Position numbers and translations under genes: made by a program. The notes beneath the pieces were generated by a model. The model saw only the letters and a program-made list of their open reading frames with translations, was not told the DNA's origin and made no database searches. A DNA stretch of 64,000 bases from CAZEMR01 sp964513465 (lineage in GTDB: Bacteria; Bacteroidota; Ignavibacteria; Kapaibacteriales; UBA2268), in contig CAZEMR010000001.1 of NCBI GenBank assembly GCA_964513465.1, positions 1-64,000 on the forward strand, in the 5' to 3' direction. Below are positions 15,929 to 25,055 of this stretch, in pieces. Within the stretch, counting starts at the first letter, position 1; each line of letters opens with the position of its first letter.

Positions 15929-17257
15929 TTATGCTTTGGTAAATGTAAAACCTCCGGCGTCGGAGACGTCAATCCGGATGTTATCGCCTGCGGCGAATTC
16001 GCCCGAAAGCAGCCGCACGGCCAGCTGATCGCCAATATGCTTCTGAATTGCACGCTTGAGGGGGCGTGCGCCATATTGAACGTCGTAGCCGATCTTTGCG
16101 AGCCAGTCGAGAGCCTCGCCCGAAATTTCCATGCCGATATTTTTGGCGGCCAGCTTCATGCGCAGCCTTTTTAATTGTAAATCGGCAATCTGGCGGATTT
16201 CTTTACTCATCAGCGGCTTGAACAGTATGATCTCGTCGATTCGGTTCAGAAATTCAGGTCGCATTTTTTTGCGCAGCAAATCGATTATCCGGCTGCGAAC
16301 GCCTTCGAATACTTCGTCGCTGTTTTTGCCATCCATATCGGCTATGCTGTCCTGGATAAGCTCGCTTCCAAGATTCGATGTCATAATAATAATTGTATTC
16401 CGGAAGTTCACCGTACGGCCCTTGCCGTCGGTCAGCCGGCCTTCGTCGAGCACCTGAAGCAATACGTTGAATACCTCCGGATTGGCTTTCTCGATCTCGT
16501 CGAGCAGCACCACCGAATACGGATTGCGGCGCACTGCCTCGGTCAGCTGGCCGCCTTCCTCGTAGCCGACATATCCGGGGGGCGCCCCGATCAGCCGCGA
16601 TACGGAGTATTTCTCCATATATTCGCTCATGTCCAGTCGGACGATATTATTCTCGTCGTCGAACAGAAATTCTGCAAGCGCGCGCGCCATCTCGGTCTTT
16701 CCAACACCTGTAGAGCCGAGAAATATGAACGATCCGATCGGGCGGTCGATGTCCTGCAGCCCGGCCCGCGAGCGGCGTATCGCGTTGGATACCGAGTGGA
16801 CGGCGTCGTTCTGGTCGATCAGCCGCTTATGGATGCGGTCTTCCATATGTAATAGCTTGGTGCGCTCGGTCTCGAGCATACGCTGCACCGGGATACCTGT
16901 CCATTTAGCGACGATTTCGGCGATATCCTCTGCGTCGATTTCTTCTTTGAGCATAGCGCCGGATTTCTGCAGTTCGGCTAATTGGTCGTTGCTCTCGCGG
17001 AGACGTTTTTCCAGCTCGGGGATGCGACCGTAGCGCATTTCTGCGACTTTTTCGAGCTGTCCGTTGCGTTCGTATTCTTTGGCCTGGTTGCGGGCTTCCT
17101 CGATCTCGGCCTTATATCTTCTGATTTGGGTAATATAATCCTTTTCCTGTTGCCAGCGTTTTTTCAGGCCAGTCTGTTTCTCGCGGAGTGATTTCATCTC
17201 CTTTTCGATTTCCTCCAGCCGCGATCTGGTGGATTGTGCTGTGCTCGTATCAGCCAT
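15929..17257 (-). CDS. ClpB-like protein with only half of the M-domain and the second AAA+ domain
   Basis: The 442-residue protein aligns with the C-terminal half of ClpB, whose full length is about 860. It starts inside the coiled M-domain (1 to about 120) and continues with Trp-Thr-Gly-Ile-Pro-Val and AAA+ domain 2. That domain has Walker A Gly-Ser-Thr-Gly-Val-Gly-Lys-Thr (near 180), Walker B Val-Val-Leu-Leu-Asp-Glu, Arg finger region Arg-Pro-Glu-Phe-Leu-Asn-Arg-Ile-Asp and sensor 2 Gly-Ala-Arg-Pro-Leu-Lys-Arg. The N-domain and AAA+ domain 1 are absent. An in-frame TAA sits right before the ATG, and the 119 bp upstream encode no remnant. All ATPase motifs are intact, so this may be a functional half-disaggregase or a product of ancient truncation. 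Confidence 0.88.
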   Translation of the reverse strand: MADTSTAQSTRSRLEEIEKEMKSLREKQTGLKKRWQQEKDYITQIRRYKAEIEEARNQAKEYERNGQLEKVAEMRYGRIPELEKRLRESNDQLAELQKSGAMLKEEIDAEDIAEIVAKWTGIPVQRMLETERTKLLHMEDRIHKRLIDQNDAVHSVSNAIRRSRAGLQDIDRPIGSFIFLGSTGVGKTEMARALAEFLFDDENNIVRLDMSEYMEKYSVSRLIGAPPGYVGYEEGGQLTEAVRRNPYSVVLLDEIEKANPEVFNVLLQVLDEGRLTDGKGRTVNFRNTIIIMTSNLGSELIQDSIADMDGKNSDEVFEGVRSRIIDLLRKKMRPEFLNRIDEIILFKPLMSKEIRQIADLQLKRLRMKLAAKNIGMEISGEALDWLAKIGYDVQYGARPLKRAIQKHIGDQLAVRLLSGEFAAGDNIRIDVSDAGGFTFTKA

Positions 17258-17376
17258 TTATATTAATCTGAATTATTGAACAAAATAATTTTACATAATG
17301 GATTGCTTAGTTGTAAAATGCCTTGCAATCATTAATATAAAACGCAGATAATAGGCGATTATTTGCAGATTCGGCA

Positions 17377-19083
17377 CTATCTGACGATCTGCAGCGGAAC
17401 GCTTGCCGATTGCGACGGAGTCTGCAATCTGAGATAATAAAGGCCGATAGGAATACCTCCCACAGCTAGCTGCAGAGATTGCCTGCCCGGACTTATATTC
17501 TCCGAATAGGGTTCGAGTATGATTTCGCCGTAAATATTATATATATATATGGAATGCAATCCCTCTTCGATTGCATTGAATTCGATTGTGATCGCGTCCG
17601 AGGCCGGATTGGGGGTTACGCTGACCGCCAGCGCGCCTGTGTCCTCGAATAGTCGCTCCGACGGTTCGCGGCATAAATTCGTTATGCAGAACTTACCAGT
17701 ATTCGCGCGAACTTCAGGCTCTGCGCATTCAAAGCCCATGCTGTCCAGCGCAATCTCCGTGCATTCGGCATTGCCGAGCGTTGCTATGAACGGCACCTCG
17801 AATGCTGCCGGGTCGTTAGTATTACCGGATATATATATAATCTGGTCATTGCCCTCAACTTTGCCATTAAAGCGCTCTTTAGGCACGAGCATTGTCTTAT
17901 TGAAGCGGATCGCAGCGGTGAAATCCTCGCCCGGGCATATCTCAGAATTATTCCTTGTGGCAATATGAATCGGCAGTCTTACTACTTCACCGGTGCGGGC
18001 GCTCATGTCGCCGATTACAACCTCCGTATCGGTATTTTTATATTCGAAAGAAATCGTCGATGAATTAACGCATCCGGCTGCGTCCATAATGCGAACGGAA
18101 TAATCGCCTGCGCGGTCGATAGTTATCTCGCGGCTTGTCTCGTTGGTAGACCAGAAATAAGTATATCCCTCCGGCGCCGCCAGATTGACCTCTTCGCAGG
18201 GGCATATGGGCGATTCTTTGCTGCTTTGAATCACAAAATCCGGCGGGTACATTATATTCACTCGGACGCTGTCGCGGATTACGCAGCCGATGCTGTCTGT
18301 GATTTCCACATAATAAGTCCGGGTGCTGTCCGCGAATACTTCGGTTTCGTCGGCAAAGGGGGCCTCCACGCCCGTTTTCGGGAACCATTCATATTTATAC
18401 GGCGGGAATCCCCCGACCGGCTGGCAGCTAAGCATCACAGTGCCGCCGCGACAAATAGTTCGGTCGGGACTGGTAATCATCTCCAGATTGCAGACAGGGC
18501 GGAGTTCAATGTCGTCGAGAGCAAAGTCGTTGCCTCGATTAACGCCTGTCTTCAGGTCATAGATTTTAAAAGTAAAGCTCGACTGATCGTCGGAATTAAT
18601 TGTTGTGCGGAATTCCGTCCAGTCGCATTGCGAACTTGTCAGATTGATCGGCTGAAAGCTGGTGCTGTCGTCATTTATTACCACTTTTAATATTGCGGGT
18701 TCTTCGAAAAATGTACTCATAGCAAAAAACGAAAAGATATATTCAGTGTTGGGTACAAGATTATCAACCGTCTGGCTCCATGCGAGATAGACTGCGCGGT
18801 CATAGCCGTTTACGATCATCATATAGCCATCGTTTCCGGTATGGTCGGAGCATGAATCCATCAATGGATGCAGCTCGCGGGGGTTCTGCTTGATTGTAAA
18901 ATATCCCGGGCTTGCGAAATTGGAAGCAGACTGAGTATAAAAATACTGGGTTTCGAATCCGGAGTCGAACTGATCGAAATCGCCATTGATGATGATGCTG
19001 GAGCCGAGATTTTCCTGGGCGAATAACGACGCTCCGGCAATCGTCAATACCAACGCTGAGCAAAGTATCCGGAATAATGTCAT
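17377..19083 (-). CDS. Secreted protein with PKD/SprB-like repeats and T9SS sorting domain
   Basis: A 568-residue exported protein. A signal peptide of about 23 residues ends at Leu-Phe-Ala-Gln. An N-terminal carbohydrate-binding-like beta domain (30-200) precedes immunoglobulin/PKD-like segments with paired cysteines (200-350). The last 80 residues begin Val-Thr-Pro-Asn-Pro-Ala-Ser-Asp and carry Gly-Leu-Tyr-Tyr-Leu-Arg, the pattern of type A sorting domains used by the type IX secretion system. It is expected at the cell surface or in the medium. No enzyme motif is visible; adhesion or glycan binding is possible. Promoter and leader lie in the 290-bp divergent spacer shared with sucD. Confidence 0.83.
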   Translation of the reverse strand: MTLFRILCSALVLTIAGASLFAQENLGSSIIINGDFDQFDSGFETQYFYTQSASNFASPGYFTIKQNPRELHPLMDSCSDHTGNDGYMMIVNGYDRAVYLAWSQTVDNLVPNTEYIFSFFAMSTFFEEPAILKVVINDDSTSFQPINLTSSQCDWTEFRTTINSDDQSSFTFKIYDLKTGVNRGNDFALDDIELRPVCNLEMITSPDRTICRGGTVMLSCQPVGGFPPYKYEWFPKTGVEAPFADETEVFADSTRTYYVEITDSIGCVIRDSVRVNIMYPPDFVIQSSKESPICPCEEVNLAAPEGYTYFWSTNETSREITIDRAGDYSVRIMDAAGCVNSSTISFEYKNTDTEVVIGDMSARTGEVVRLPIHIATRNNSEICPGEDFTAAIRFNKTMLVPKERFNGKVEGNDQIIYISGNTNDPAAFEVPFIATLGNAECTEIALDSMGFECAEPEVRANTGKFCITNLCREPSERLFEDTGALAVSVTPNPASDAITIEFNAIEEGLHSIYIYNIYGEIILEPYSENISPGRQSLQLAVGGIPIGLYYLRLQTPSQSASVPLQIVR

Positions 19084-19219
19084 AAAGTCGGAACCAATTA
19101 ATGAGAGAATATAAAAATTAAACTATGCAAAATTTGGTAAATTGCCTAATTGAATTATCAGATTTATATAAGCAAATATTAACAAAAAGAAAAACATTTA
19201 CCATTTTTTATACATTTTT

Positions 19220-19250
19220 TTTGATAGAATAATTCTTAAAAGTATATTTG
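19220..19250 (+). promoter_or_regulatory. Bacteroidota-type promoter for sucD
   Basis: TTTG (19220-19223), a 19-nt spacer and TATATTTG (19243-19250) fit the TTTG-N19-21-TAnnTTTG consensus exactly. The predicted leader is about 115 nt. A TATAAT at 19252-19257 without a matching -35 is a weaker alternative. Confidence 0.6.
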
Positions 19251-19373
19251 TTATAATACTAAAATTGAAATTGGCCTCGTCAACTATAATTATCAAGGGC
19301 CCCGATGCAAATCCGACACCAAAATACCATATATACCACCAACTTTTTTATTCATATTTATCAGGAATGAGTT

Positions 19374-20348
19374 ATGAGCGTTCTCGTTAACAAAAAGACC
19401 AGGTTGATTGTGCAGGGCATTACCGGCTCTGAGGGTACATTTCATACCGCACAGATGCTTGAATACGGCACCCAAGTTGTCGGAGGAGTTACCCCCGGCA
19501 AAGGCGGCATGGAATATGAAGGCGCCGGCGAAGCCAAATTCGGAGTACCTGTGCCGATATTTAATACAGTCCGCGAAGCAGCCCGCGAAACCAAAGCAAA
19601 CGCGAGCGTGATATTTGTGCCGCCGCCCTTCGCAGCAGACGCCATACTCGAAGCTATCGATGCCGAAATAGAGCTGATTGTATGTATCACCGAAGGCATC
19701 CCCACCCGCGATATGGTCAAAGTAAACGCCGCGCTGCAGGATTCGAAATCGCGCCTGGTCGGGCCGAACTGCCCCGGCGTGATCTCGCCAGGCGAAGCCA
19801 AAATCGGCATTATGCCCGGCTTTATTCATAAAAAGGGCAAAGTCGGCGTGGTCTCCCGCAGCGGCACGCTAACCTACGAAGCAGTCAAGCAGCTAACTGA
19901 CAACAAGCTCGGCCAGAGCACCTGCATCGGCATCGGCGGCGACCCGATCATCGGCACCCAGTTTATCGATGCGATTAAATTATTCAACGAAGACCCCAAA
20001 ACCGAAGGCATTCTCATGATTGGCGAAATAGGCGGCAATGCCGAAGAAAACGCCGCTGAATACATCAAAGCCAATGTCAAAAAGCCGGTCGTCGGATTCA
20101 TCGCAGGCCGCACTGCGCCTCCCGGCCGCCGCATGGGCCACGCCGGTGCGATAATCTCGGGCGGCAAAGGCACCGCCGAGGACAAAATCAAAGCGCTCAA
20201 ATCAGCAGGGATTATCATAGCGGAATCGCCTGCGGATATCGGCGCGCGCATGAAGGAAGCCATGGACAAATTGCCTAAAGCAAGTCCGGCAAAACGCACC
20301 GCAACAAAAAAGACTGCGGCAAAAAAAAACGCACCCAGAAAGAAGTGA
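19374..20348 (+). CDS. sucD: Succinyl-CoA synthetase alpha subunit with lysine/alanine-rich tail
   Basis: This TCA-cycle enzyme subunit binds CoA and carries the phospho-histidine. The 324 residues include the CoA-binding Gly-Ile-Thr-Gly-Ser-Glu-Gly near the start, Val-Gly-Pro-Asn-Cys-Pro-Gly near 125-131 and the active-site Gly-His-Ala-Gly-Ala-Ile near 250. The typical length is about 290; here about 25 extra C-terminal residues are rich in Lys, Ala, Thr and Pro, like a histone-H1 tail. sucC is not adjacent. The gene has its own promoter region, and no clear terminator follows it. Confidence 0.94.
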   Translation: MSVLVNKKTRLIVQGITGSEGTFHTAQMLEYGTQVVGGVTPGKGGMEYEGAGEAKFGVPVPIFNTVREAARETKANASVIFVPPPFAADAILEAIDAEIELIVCITEGIPTRDMVKVNAALQDSKSRLVGPNCPGVISPGEAKIGIMPGFIHKKGKVGVVSRSGTLTYEAVKQLTDNKLGQSTCIGIGGDPIIGTQFIDAIKLFNEDPKTEGILMIGEIGGNAEENAAEYIKANVKKPVVGFIAGRTAPPGRRMGHAGAIISGGKGTAEDKIKALKSAGIIIAESPADIGARMKEAMDKLPKASPAKRTATKKTAAKKNAPRKK

Positions 20349-20480
20349 TTGAATTATAATACACTTGCATTTATTTTGAGTATTTATTTAGTTCTTTTTT
20401 CGAAAATGTTGAATTTTTTCTGAGACCTTTTTCCATTTTTTGAGTCATTGTAGTTAGTAGAATTCACATTGAGGAATCGG

Positions 20481-20909
20481 ATGGGCAACAGAACACTGGC
20501 GATGATCAAGCCTCGTGCATTCGAGCGTAATCTGACCGGAGGTATTATCTCCAAAATAACAGAGGCCGGGTTTCGTATTATTGCTATGAAAATGGTAAAG
20601 CTTAAACCGGCCGAAGCCGGGGAGTTTTATGCCGTGCACAAAGGGCGGCCATTCTACGAAGATCTGGTCGGGTTTATGTCGAGCGGCCCTATTGTAGCGC
20701 TTGCGCTCGAAAAAGAAAACGCAATTGCTGATTTCCGGCAATTAATCGGTGCGACCGATCCGGCCGAGGCCGCTGTGGGCACGATTCGCCGCGAATTTGC
20801 CGAATCGAAGACCAAAAATGCCGTGCACGGATCGGACTCCGATGAAAATGCCGAAATAGAGATCGGCTTCTTTTTCAGCAAGCGGGAAATAATATCAAAC
20901 AGGACCTGA
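20481..20909 (+). CDS. ndk: Nucleoside diphosphate kinase
   Basis: Ndk transfers the gamma phosphate of ATP to other nucleoside diphosphates through a phospho-histidine. The 142-residue protein begins Gly-Asn-Arg-Thr-Leu-Ala-Met-Ile-Lys-Pro. It keeps Arg-Pro-Phe-Tyr near 55 and the active-site region Asn-Ala-Val-His-Gly-Ser-Asp near 115-121. A TTG 12 nt upstream extends the frame, but GAGG placed 6 nt before the ATG at 20481 decides the start. It is followed after 6 nt by the Nudix gene, so the two are probably one operon. Confidence 0.96.
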   Translation: MGNRTLAMIKPRAFERNLTGGIISKITEAGFRIIAMKMVKLKPAEAGEFYAVHKGRPFYEDLVGFMSSGPIVALALEKENAIADFRQLIGATDPAEAAVGTIRREFAESKTKNAVHGSDSDENAEIEIGFFFSKREIISNRT

Positions 20910-20915
20910 GCGTCG

Positions 20916-21455
20916 GTGCTAAAACGACTGAAGAGAATATCGGGCCGATTGCGTAGCGAAAATCCATACTGGAGGTATAATATCGACGAATATGAGCTTC
21001 CGGGCGGATCGATCGGCGAATACCACTGGGTGGAAACACCTGGCTCGGTGTTTGTAATACCTGTTACCGACGATGGCAGATTCGTGATGACGCGCCAGTT
21101 CCGCTATCTGAATCAGCGCGAAAGTCTTGAGTTTCCCGGCGGTGGAGTTGATCCGAGTCTGGGATATGAAAAAAGCGCAATTCGCGAGCTAAGGCAAGAG
21201 TCTGGCTTTGATTGCGACTCGCTCGAGATAATCGGTGAGTTCAATCCATTCAACGGCGTCACCAGCGAAATCTGCCGGGTATATCTGGCGAGCGGACTGA
21301 CCGGAGTTGAAGTCACAGCCGACGAATCCGAAGAATTCGAAATAATGGAATTAAGCAATCAGGAAATTTTTGACAAAATCAATAAAGGAGAACTATGGGA
21401 CGGAATGACACTTGCAGCATGGGCTTTATATACAGCAAAGCTGCCGCAGGACTAA
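20916..21455 (+). CDS. Nudix hydrolase, ADP-ribose pyrophosphatase-like
   Basis: A 179-residue Nudix hydrolase. The Nudix box reads Gly-Gly-Gly-Val-Asp...Glu...Arg-Glu-Leu-Arg-Gln-Glu-Ser-Gly. The usual Glu-Glu pair is Gln-Glu, but the metal-binding Glu is kept. The flanking Phe-Arg-Tyr-Leu-x2-Arg-Glu resembles ADP-ribose/ADP-sugar pyrophosphatases, but the substrate is not proven. The start is GTG at 20916, 6 nt after ndk, with AGGA upstream. Its 3' end overlaps the next gene by about 60 nt in another frame. Confidence 0.85.
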   Translation: MLKRLKRISGRLRSENPYWRYNIDEYELPGGSIGEYHWVETPGSVFVIPVTDDGRFVMTRQFRYLNQRESLEFPGGGVDPSLGYEKSAIRELRQESGFDCDSLEIIGEFNPFNGVTSEICRVYLASGLTGVEVTADESEEFEIMELSNQEIFDKINKGELWDGMTLAAWALYTAKLPQD

Positions 21456-22429
21456 AATCCGCTGCGGGAGTTATCGTAGCTGCATTAATACTGGCAATAT
21501 TTGCCACACCTCTCTACGGTCAGGCGGCAGCAGATCAGGAAAAGACCAAAAAACCGCCCATGCGCATAAGGTCCACCTTTGTGCCGGGATATGCGTATCA
21601 TTATAAGTTTACCGAAACCGCAGAAATCGTGCGCACATACGAAGACGGATCGAAAGTCAGCTACGAGCGGGATCGCACATTCTTCATGACTTTCGAGCAG
21701 CGCCCCGAAGACCGCAACGGATTCTTCCGCTACGAAGTTTCAGTCGACTCGATGCTCTACCGCTTCCGCGAAGGCGATGCGGAAGTCGTTTATGATTCTC
21801 AGGCCGACGAAGTGCCGGCATCATCTTTCAACGACCTTATCGCATACTGGGTGCCTCAGGGCAGAATCTTCTCGATGGTGTATTCGCCATACCGCGAGGT
21901 TGCCGAAGTAGACGGCGAAATGATCACATGGGTGATAGACTACGTTACCGCCGGCGAAACCCGACTTAGCGATACCCTGATGCGCTATATGTGGGTAAAA
22001 GGAGTATCCCGCTCGCATCTGGCGCACTTCGCAGATATGGAAAAGAGTGCCATCCCAGTCGGCACAGTGATCGAAGACAGCACCTGGTCGGGCAAGTTCG
22101 AAGCCGAAATAAGCGGAGTTGATTTTCGTGGCAAAATCAACACGAAGATCAGCGACTATCGCGGCGGGCATTTTATGCTCGAATCCGAAATGCCCGCACT
22201 CGAACCCGTCAAAGAACAAATACGTATATATGGAGTCGAGGATTTTGTCGACGTTACCGGCGGCAATGCCAGTGGGACCATGAAGATTGATATCAATCCC
22301 CAAAGCACTATAACCGAAGCGGAATCGGATATTGATGCGGAGGTTAATTACAAATACCGCCGTACGCAATTCACCGAAAAAATCAAAATGAAGTCCGAAT
22401 GGAAATACCTGAATTCATATAAAATCTAA
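21395..22429 (+). CDS. Exported protein of unknown function
   Basis: A 344-residue protein with a long N-terminal leader. Hydrophobic residues at about 22-38 end at Leu-Tyr-Gly-Gln, which suits signal peptidase cleavage and periplasmic or surface location. The mature part is beta-rich and acidic, with no recognised catalytic motif; its layout is loosely like DUF6263 proteins. AGGAG lies 4 nt before ATG at 21395, inside the end of the Nudix gene, so translation is probably coupled. An alternative ATG at 21419 lacks a good ribosome site. A terminator follows at 22450-22501. Confidence 0.8.
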   Translation: MGRNDTCSMGFIYSKAAAGLKSAAGVIVAALILAIFATPLYGQAAADQEKTKKPPMRIRSTFVPGYAYHYKFTETAEIVRTYEDGSKVSYERDRTFFMTFEQRPEDRNGFFRYEVSVDSMLYRFREGDAEVVYDSQADEVPASSFNDLIAYWVPQGRIFSMVYSPYREVAEVDGEMITWVIDYVTAGETRLSDTLMRYMWVKGVSRSHLAHFADMEKSAIPVGTVIEDSTWSGKFEAEISGVDFRGKINTKISDYRGGHFMLESEMPALEPVKEQIRIYGVEDFVDVTGGNASGTMKIDINPQSTITEAESDIDAEVNYKYRRTQFTEKIKMKSEWKYLNSYKI

Positions 22430-22449
22430 GAAAATTTAAAAATAATTAT

Positions 22450-22501
22450 CCCGAATTTTTAATAATTTTTATGAAATTATTTTAATTTCGGGATTTTTTT
22501 A
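22450..22501 (+). terminator. Terminator after the ndk-Nudix-unknown operon
   Basis: CCCGAATT...AATTTCGGG arms with an AT-rich loop, then ATTTTTTTATT. The stem is 6 strong base pairs plus weaker A-T pairs, so efficiency may be moderate. Confidence 0.7.
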
Positions 22502-22652
22502 TTAAATTATATATAATCATAGGGGGGCATAACCTGCCCGTGAATTTTTGCAGCATAATTTCTTATATTAAATATCGATTCAATCCAAAAACGGTATTAC
22601 CAAATCAGTAACACCGGCAATTCATTATTTTATAAATATATAGTGTGGGCAG

Positions 22653-24920
22653 ATGGGCAGCCGAAAATTTGATCTCAAAAAAGTACTTACTCCCGGCGAT
22701 TTCGTGGCCGCGGCAGTGATTATAATCGGACTATTAATAGCGATATTTCTGACCGAGCTCGCAATCCGGCTTATTGGTCTGAGTATAGCCATTCTTGGCG
22801 GGGTTGCGCTGTTTATGCTGATCTCTCAGCGATTGTCCGAAATTGTTGATACCAGATACAAACCCGGAGCGCCTGCGCCGGATTATAAAATCACCATTCG
22901 CAAAGACGAGGCCGCACGCCGCCAGGTGATCGAGGATTTCGATACATCATTTCCCGCGGAAGAATCCGACGAAAAGAAACAAACCGCATTCGAGGCATAC
23001 GAGTCTTCGATCCGCGGCGAAGAGGGATTCCGGATAATCACATCAAAAAGCAAATTTCGTCAGAAACCCCTGGAAGATACTTCGGAAGTTGATAAGCCCG
23101 CAGAACCCGAACCGCCCATTGAAAAGCCTGCCTCCGTAGTCGGCGAGAAGCCTGCGCCACAGCCCGATGAAAAAAAGACCCGCGCACCCGAAAAGCCCGC
23201 GCCTGCTCCGAAAAAAACTGAACCCGAGCCGAATCAAACACATCGGGAACCGGATACGATAGAAAAAGACATCGAGGAAATCGAGCAAAAACTGGCCGGG
23301 AAAAACGCATCCGAAAAGCCTCAGCCGACGTCTGAAAAACCTGAACCCCAGGCCGCAGAAAAGCCCGCAGCTGACGAAAAACCTGCAAATTTTGTCAAAA
23401 AGCATGTCGATGTGCCGCTCAGCACTCTTTATGCCGATCTGCCCATACGCGGCGCAGAACCCCGCAAGGAATTCGAATATTCGCTGGCGCGCATTCTGAT
23501 GGTAATCCGCCAGGTATCGCATACCCGTACGGCGGCATTTATGCTGATAAATCACGAGAAGAATGAAATAATGCTCGAGTCCTTCGTGTCCGAAAAGCAG
23601 GATGCGATTATCAAAAATCCAAAATTCCCGATACGCAATGACATCATAAGCCAGATTGCCAACAACGCCAAACCCGAGATTCTGACCGAGATAAATCCAT
23701 CGGCCGAGCTTGATTTGCTGCCATATTACACCGATACGGTCGGTACTTCGTCGTTCATCGGGATGCCCGTGGTTTACCAGGAATCCGTGGTTGGCATACT
23801 CTGCGCCGATTCGAAGGAAACTAATGCATATGATTCATTCACCGTCGGATTCATGGGCCATTTCTCAAAGCTGATTTCGACTATGATCCAGAGCTATACC
23901 GAGAAATACGACCTTTTGCAGGCCTCGCGCACTCTGGAGGCAATCACATTATTCGAAACAATTGTCTTCAACGAATCAATGACCGGCGACGACATCCTCG
24001 AATCGCTCATCGAATCTGTCAATAAAATTCTTGATTATGACACATGCAGAATCTGCGCATATGACGAAGAGAACGGCGGCTGGATTATTAAAGCTCTGCA
24101 TTCGAAAACCGGCGAAGGCGAGTCTATCAGTGGCAGCCCGATCGACCTCGAAAACACTCTCGCAGGCGAATCGATTATTACAAATAAAACAGTCGTATCC
24201 CGGCCCGTCGAACCAGAACGCGTTCGCACTCATCCGCGCGAGGTCGAACTGCCGGACGGCTTCTTCGTATCTGCACCGATGAAGACCGCAAGCTGCACAT
24301 ATGGCTCAATATATATAGAGGGGATTAATGCTGCGAGCATCAGCAGCTATGATATCGGCATACTCGAAGTGCTCGCCGAGCATGCGGCATCAAATATCGA
24401 GAAGCTGCAGTTCATGAATATGCTGCACACCTCGGCGCTAATTGACGCTACCACGGGTATTCTCAATCCGCCTGCTTTCTACCGCAGACTCGAGGAAGAG
24501 GTAATCCGCACGGGCGATTTCAGCGTGCCGATGTCGCTCTGCCTGCTGCAGATCGATAAATACGCATCGCTCGATCCTGAGCAATTCCGCGGCCGCACCG
24601 AGAAGGCGCTCTATCATGTGCTCAATTTAGCGCACGGAAATCTGCGGCTTTATGACGTATTCGGCCGCGCCGACAACAATACTTTCGGAATAGCGCTCGT
24701 CGGTATGGATATAGACCAGGCAAAAATGTGGGCCGAACGCCTTCGCAACGAGATTGCAATATCGCAGCTCGAAATGGAAGGTCGCAAATTTTCCGTCACT
24801 GTCAGCATTGGAGTGGCTGACACCAGCCGCGCCGGAAATATCGACATGATAGTGACAAATGCCCGGAAAATGCTTGACAAATCGCTCGATAAGACTAATT
24901 CCGTCAGCGTTTTCACTTAA
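22653..24920 (+). CDS. Membrane GAF-domain protein with degenerate GGDEF domain
   Basis: The 755-residue protein has two TM helices near 15-55, then a flexible 130-residue linker full of Glu-Lys-Pro and Lys-Pro-Ala repeats (about 140-250). One or two GAF-like sensor domains (about 270-590) and a GGDEF-fold domain at the C-terminus (about 595-750) follow. The active-site loop that should read Gly-Gly-Asp-Glu-Phe is Arg-Ala-Asp-Asn-Asn-Thr-Phe, so cyclic di-GMP synthesis is unlikely. The Asp of Gln-Ile-Asp-Lys-Tyr and the Ser-Ile-Gly-Val-Ala strand are kept, showing the fold is intact. It may act as a nucleotide sensor or scaffold. It is a single gene with its own spacer. Confidence 0.83.
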   Translation: MGSRKFDLKKVLTPGDFVAAAVIIIGLLIAIFLTELAIRLIGLSIAILGGVALFMLISQRLSEIVDTRYKPGAPAPDYKITIRKDEAARRQVIEDFDTSFPAEESDEKKQTAFEAYESSIRGEEGFRIITSKSKFRQKPLEDTSEVDKPAEPEPPIEKPASVVGEKPAPQPDEKKTRAPEKPAPAPKKTEPEPNQTHREPDTIEKDIEEIEQKLAGKNASEKPQPTSEKPEPQAAEKPAADEKPANFVKKHVDVPLSTLYADLPIRGAEPRKEFEYSLARILMVIRQVSHTRTAAFMLINHEKNEIMLESFVSEKQDAIIKNPKFPIRNDIISQIANNAKPEILTEINPSAELDLLPYYTDTVGTSSFIGMPVVYQESVVGILCADSKETNAYDSFTVGFMGHFSKLISTMIQSYTEKYDLLQASRTLEAITLFETIVFNESMTGDDILESLIESVNKILDYDTCRICAYDEENGGWIIKALHSKTGEGESISGSPIDLENTLAGESIITNKTVVSRPVEPERVRTHPREVELPDGFFVSAPMKTASCTYGSIYIEGINAASISSYDIGILEVLAEHAASNIEKLQFMNMLHTSALIDATTGILNPPAFYRRLEEEVIRTGDFSVPMSLCLLQIDKYASLDPEQFRGRTEKALYHVLNLAHGNLRLYDVFGRADNNTFGIALVGMDIDQAKMWAERLRNEIAISQLEMEGRKFSVTVSIGVADTSRAGNIDMIVTNARKMLDKSLDKTNSVSVFT

Positions 24921-25055
24921 TTTTCCATTATTTATTAGTTTTCATATATTTATATTTAATGCCGCAATGAAACCGGGTAAATATATTTATTCCGGATTCC
25001 TGCGGAATTACCTTGTTTTCAGGCATACCAATGTTGAATTAATTCTAAAAGCAAA

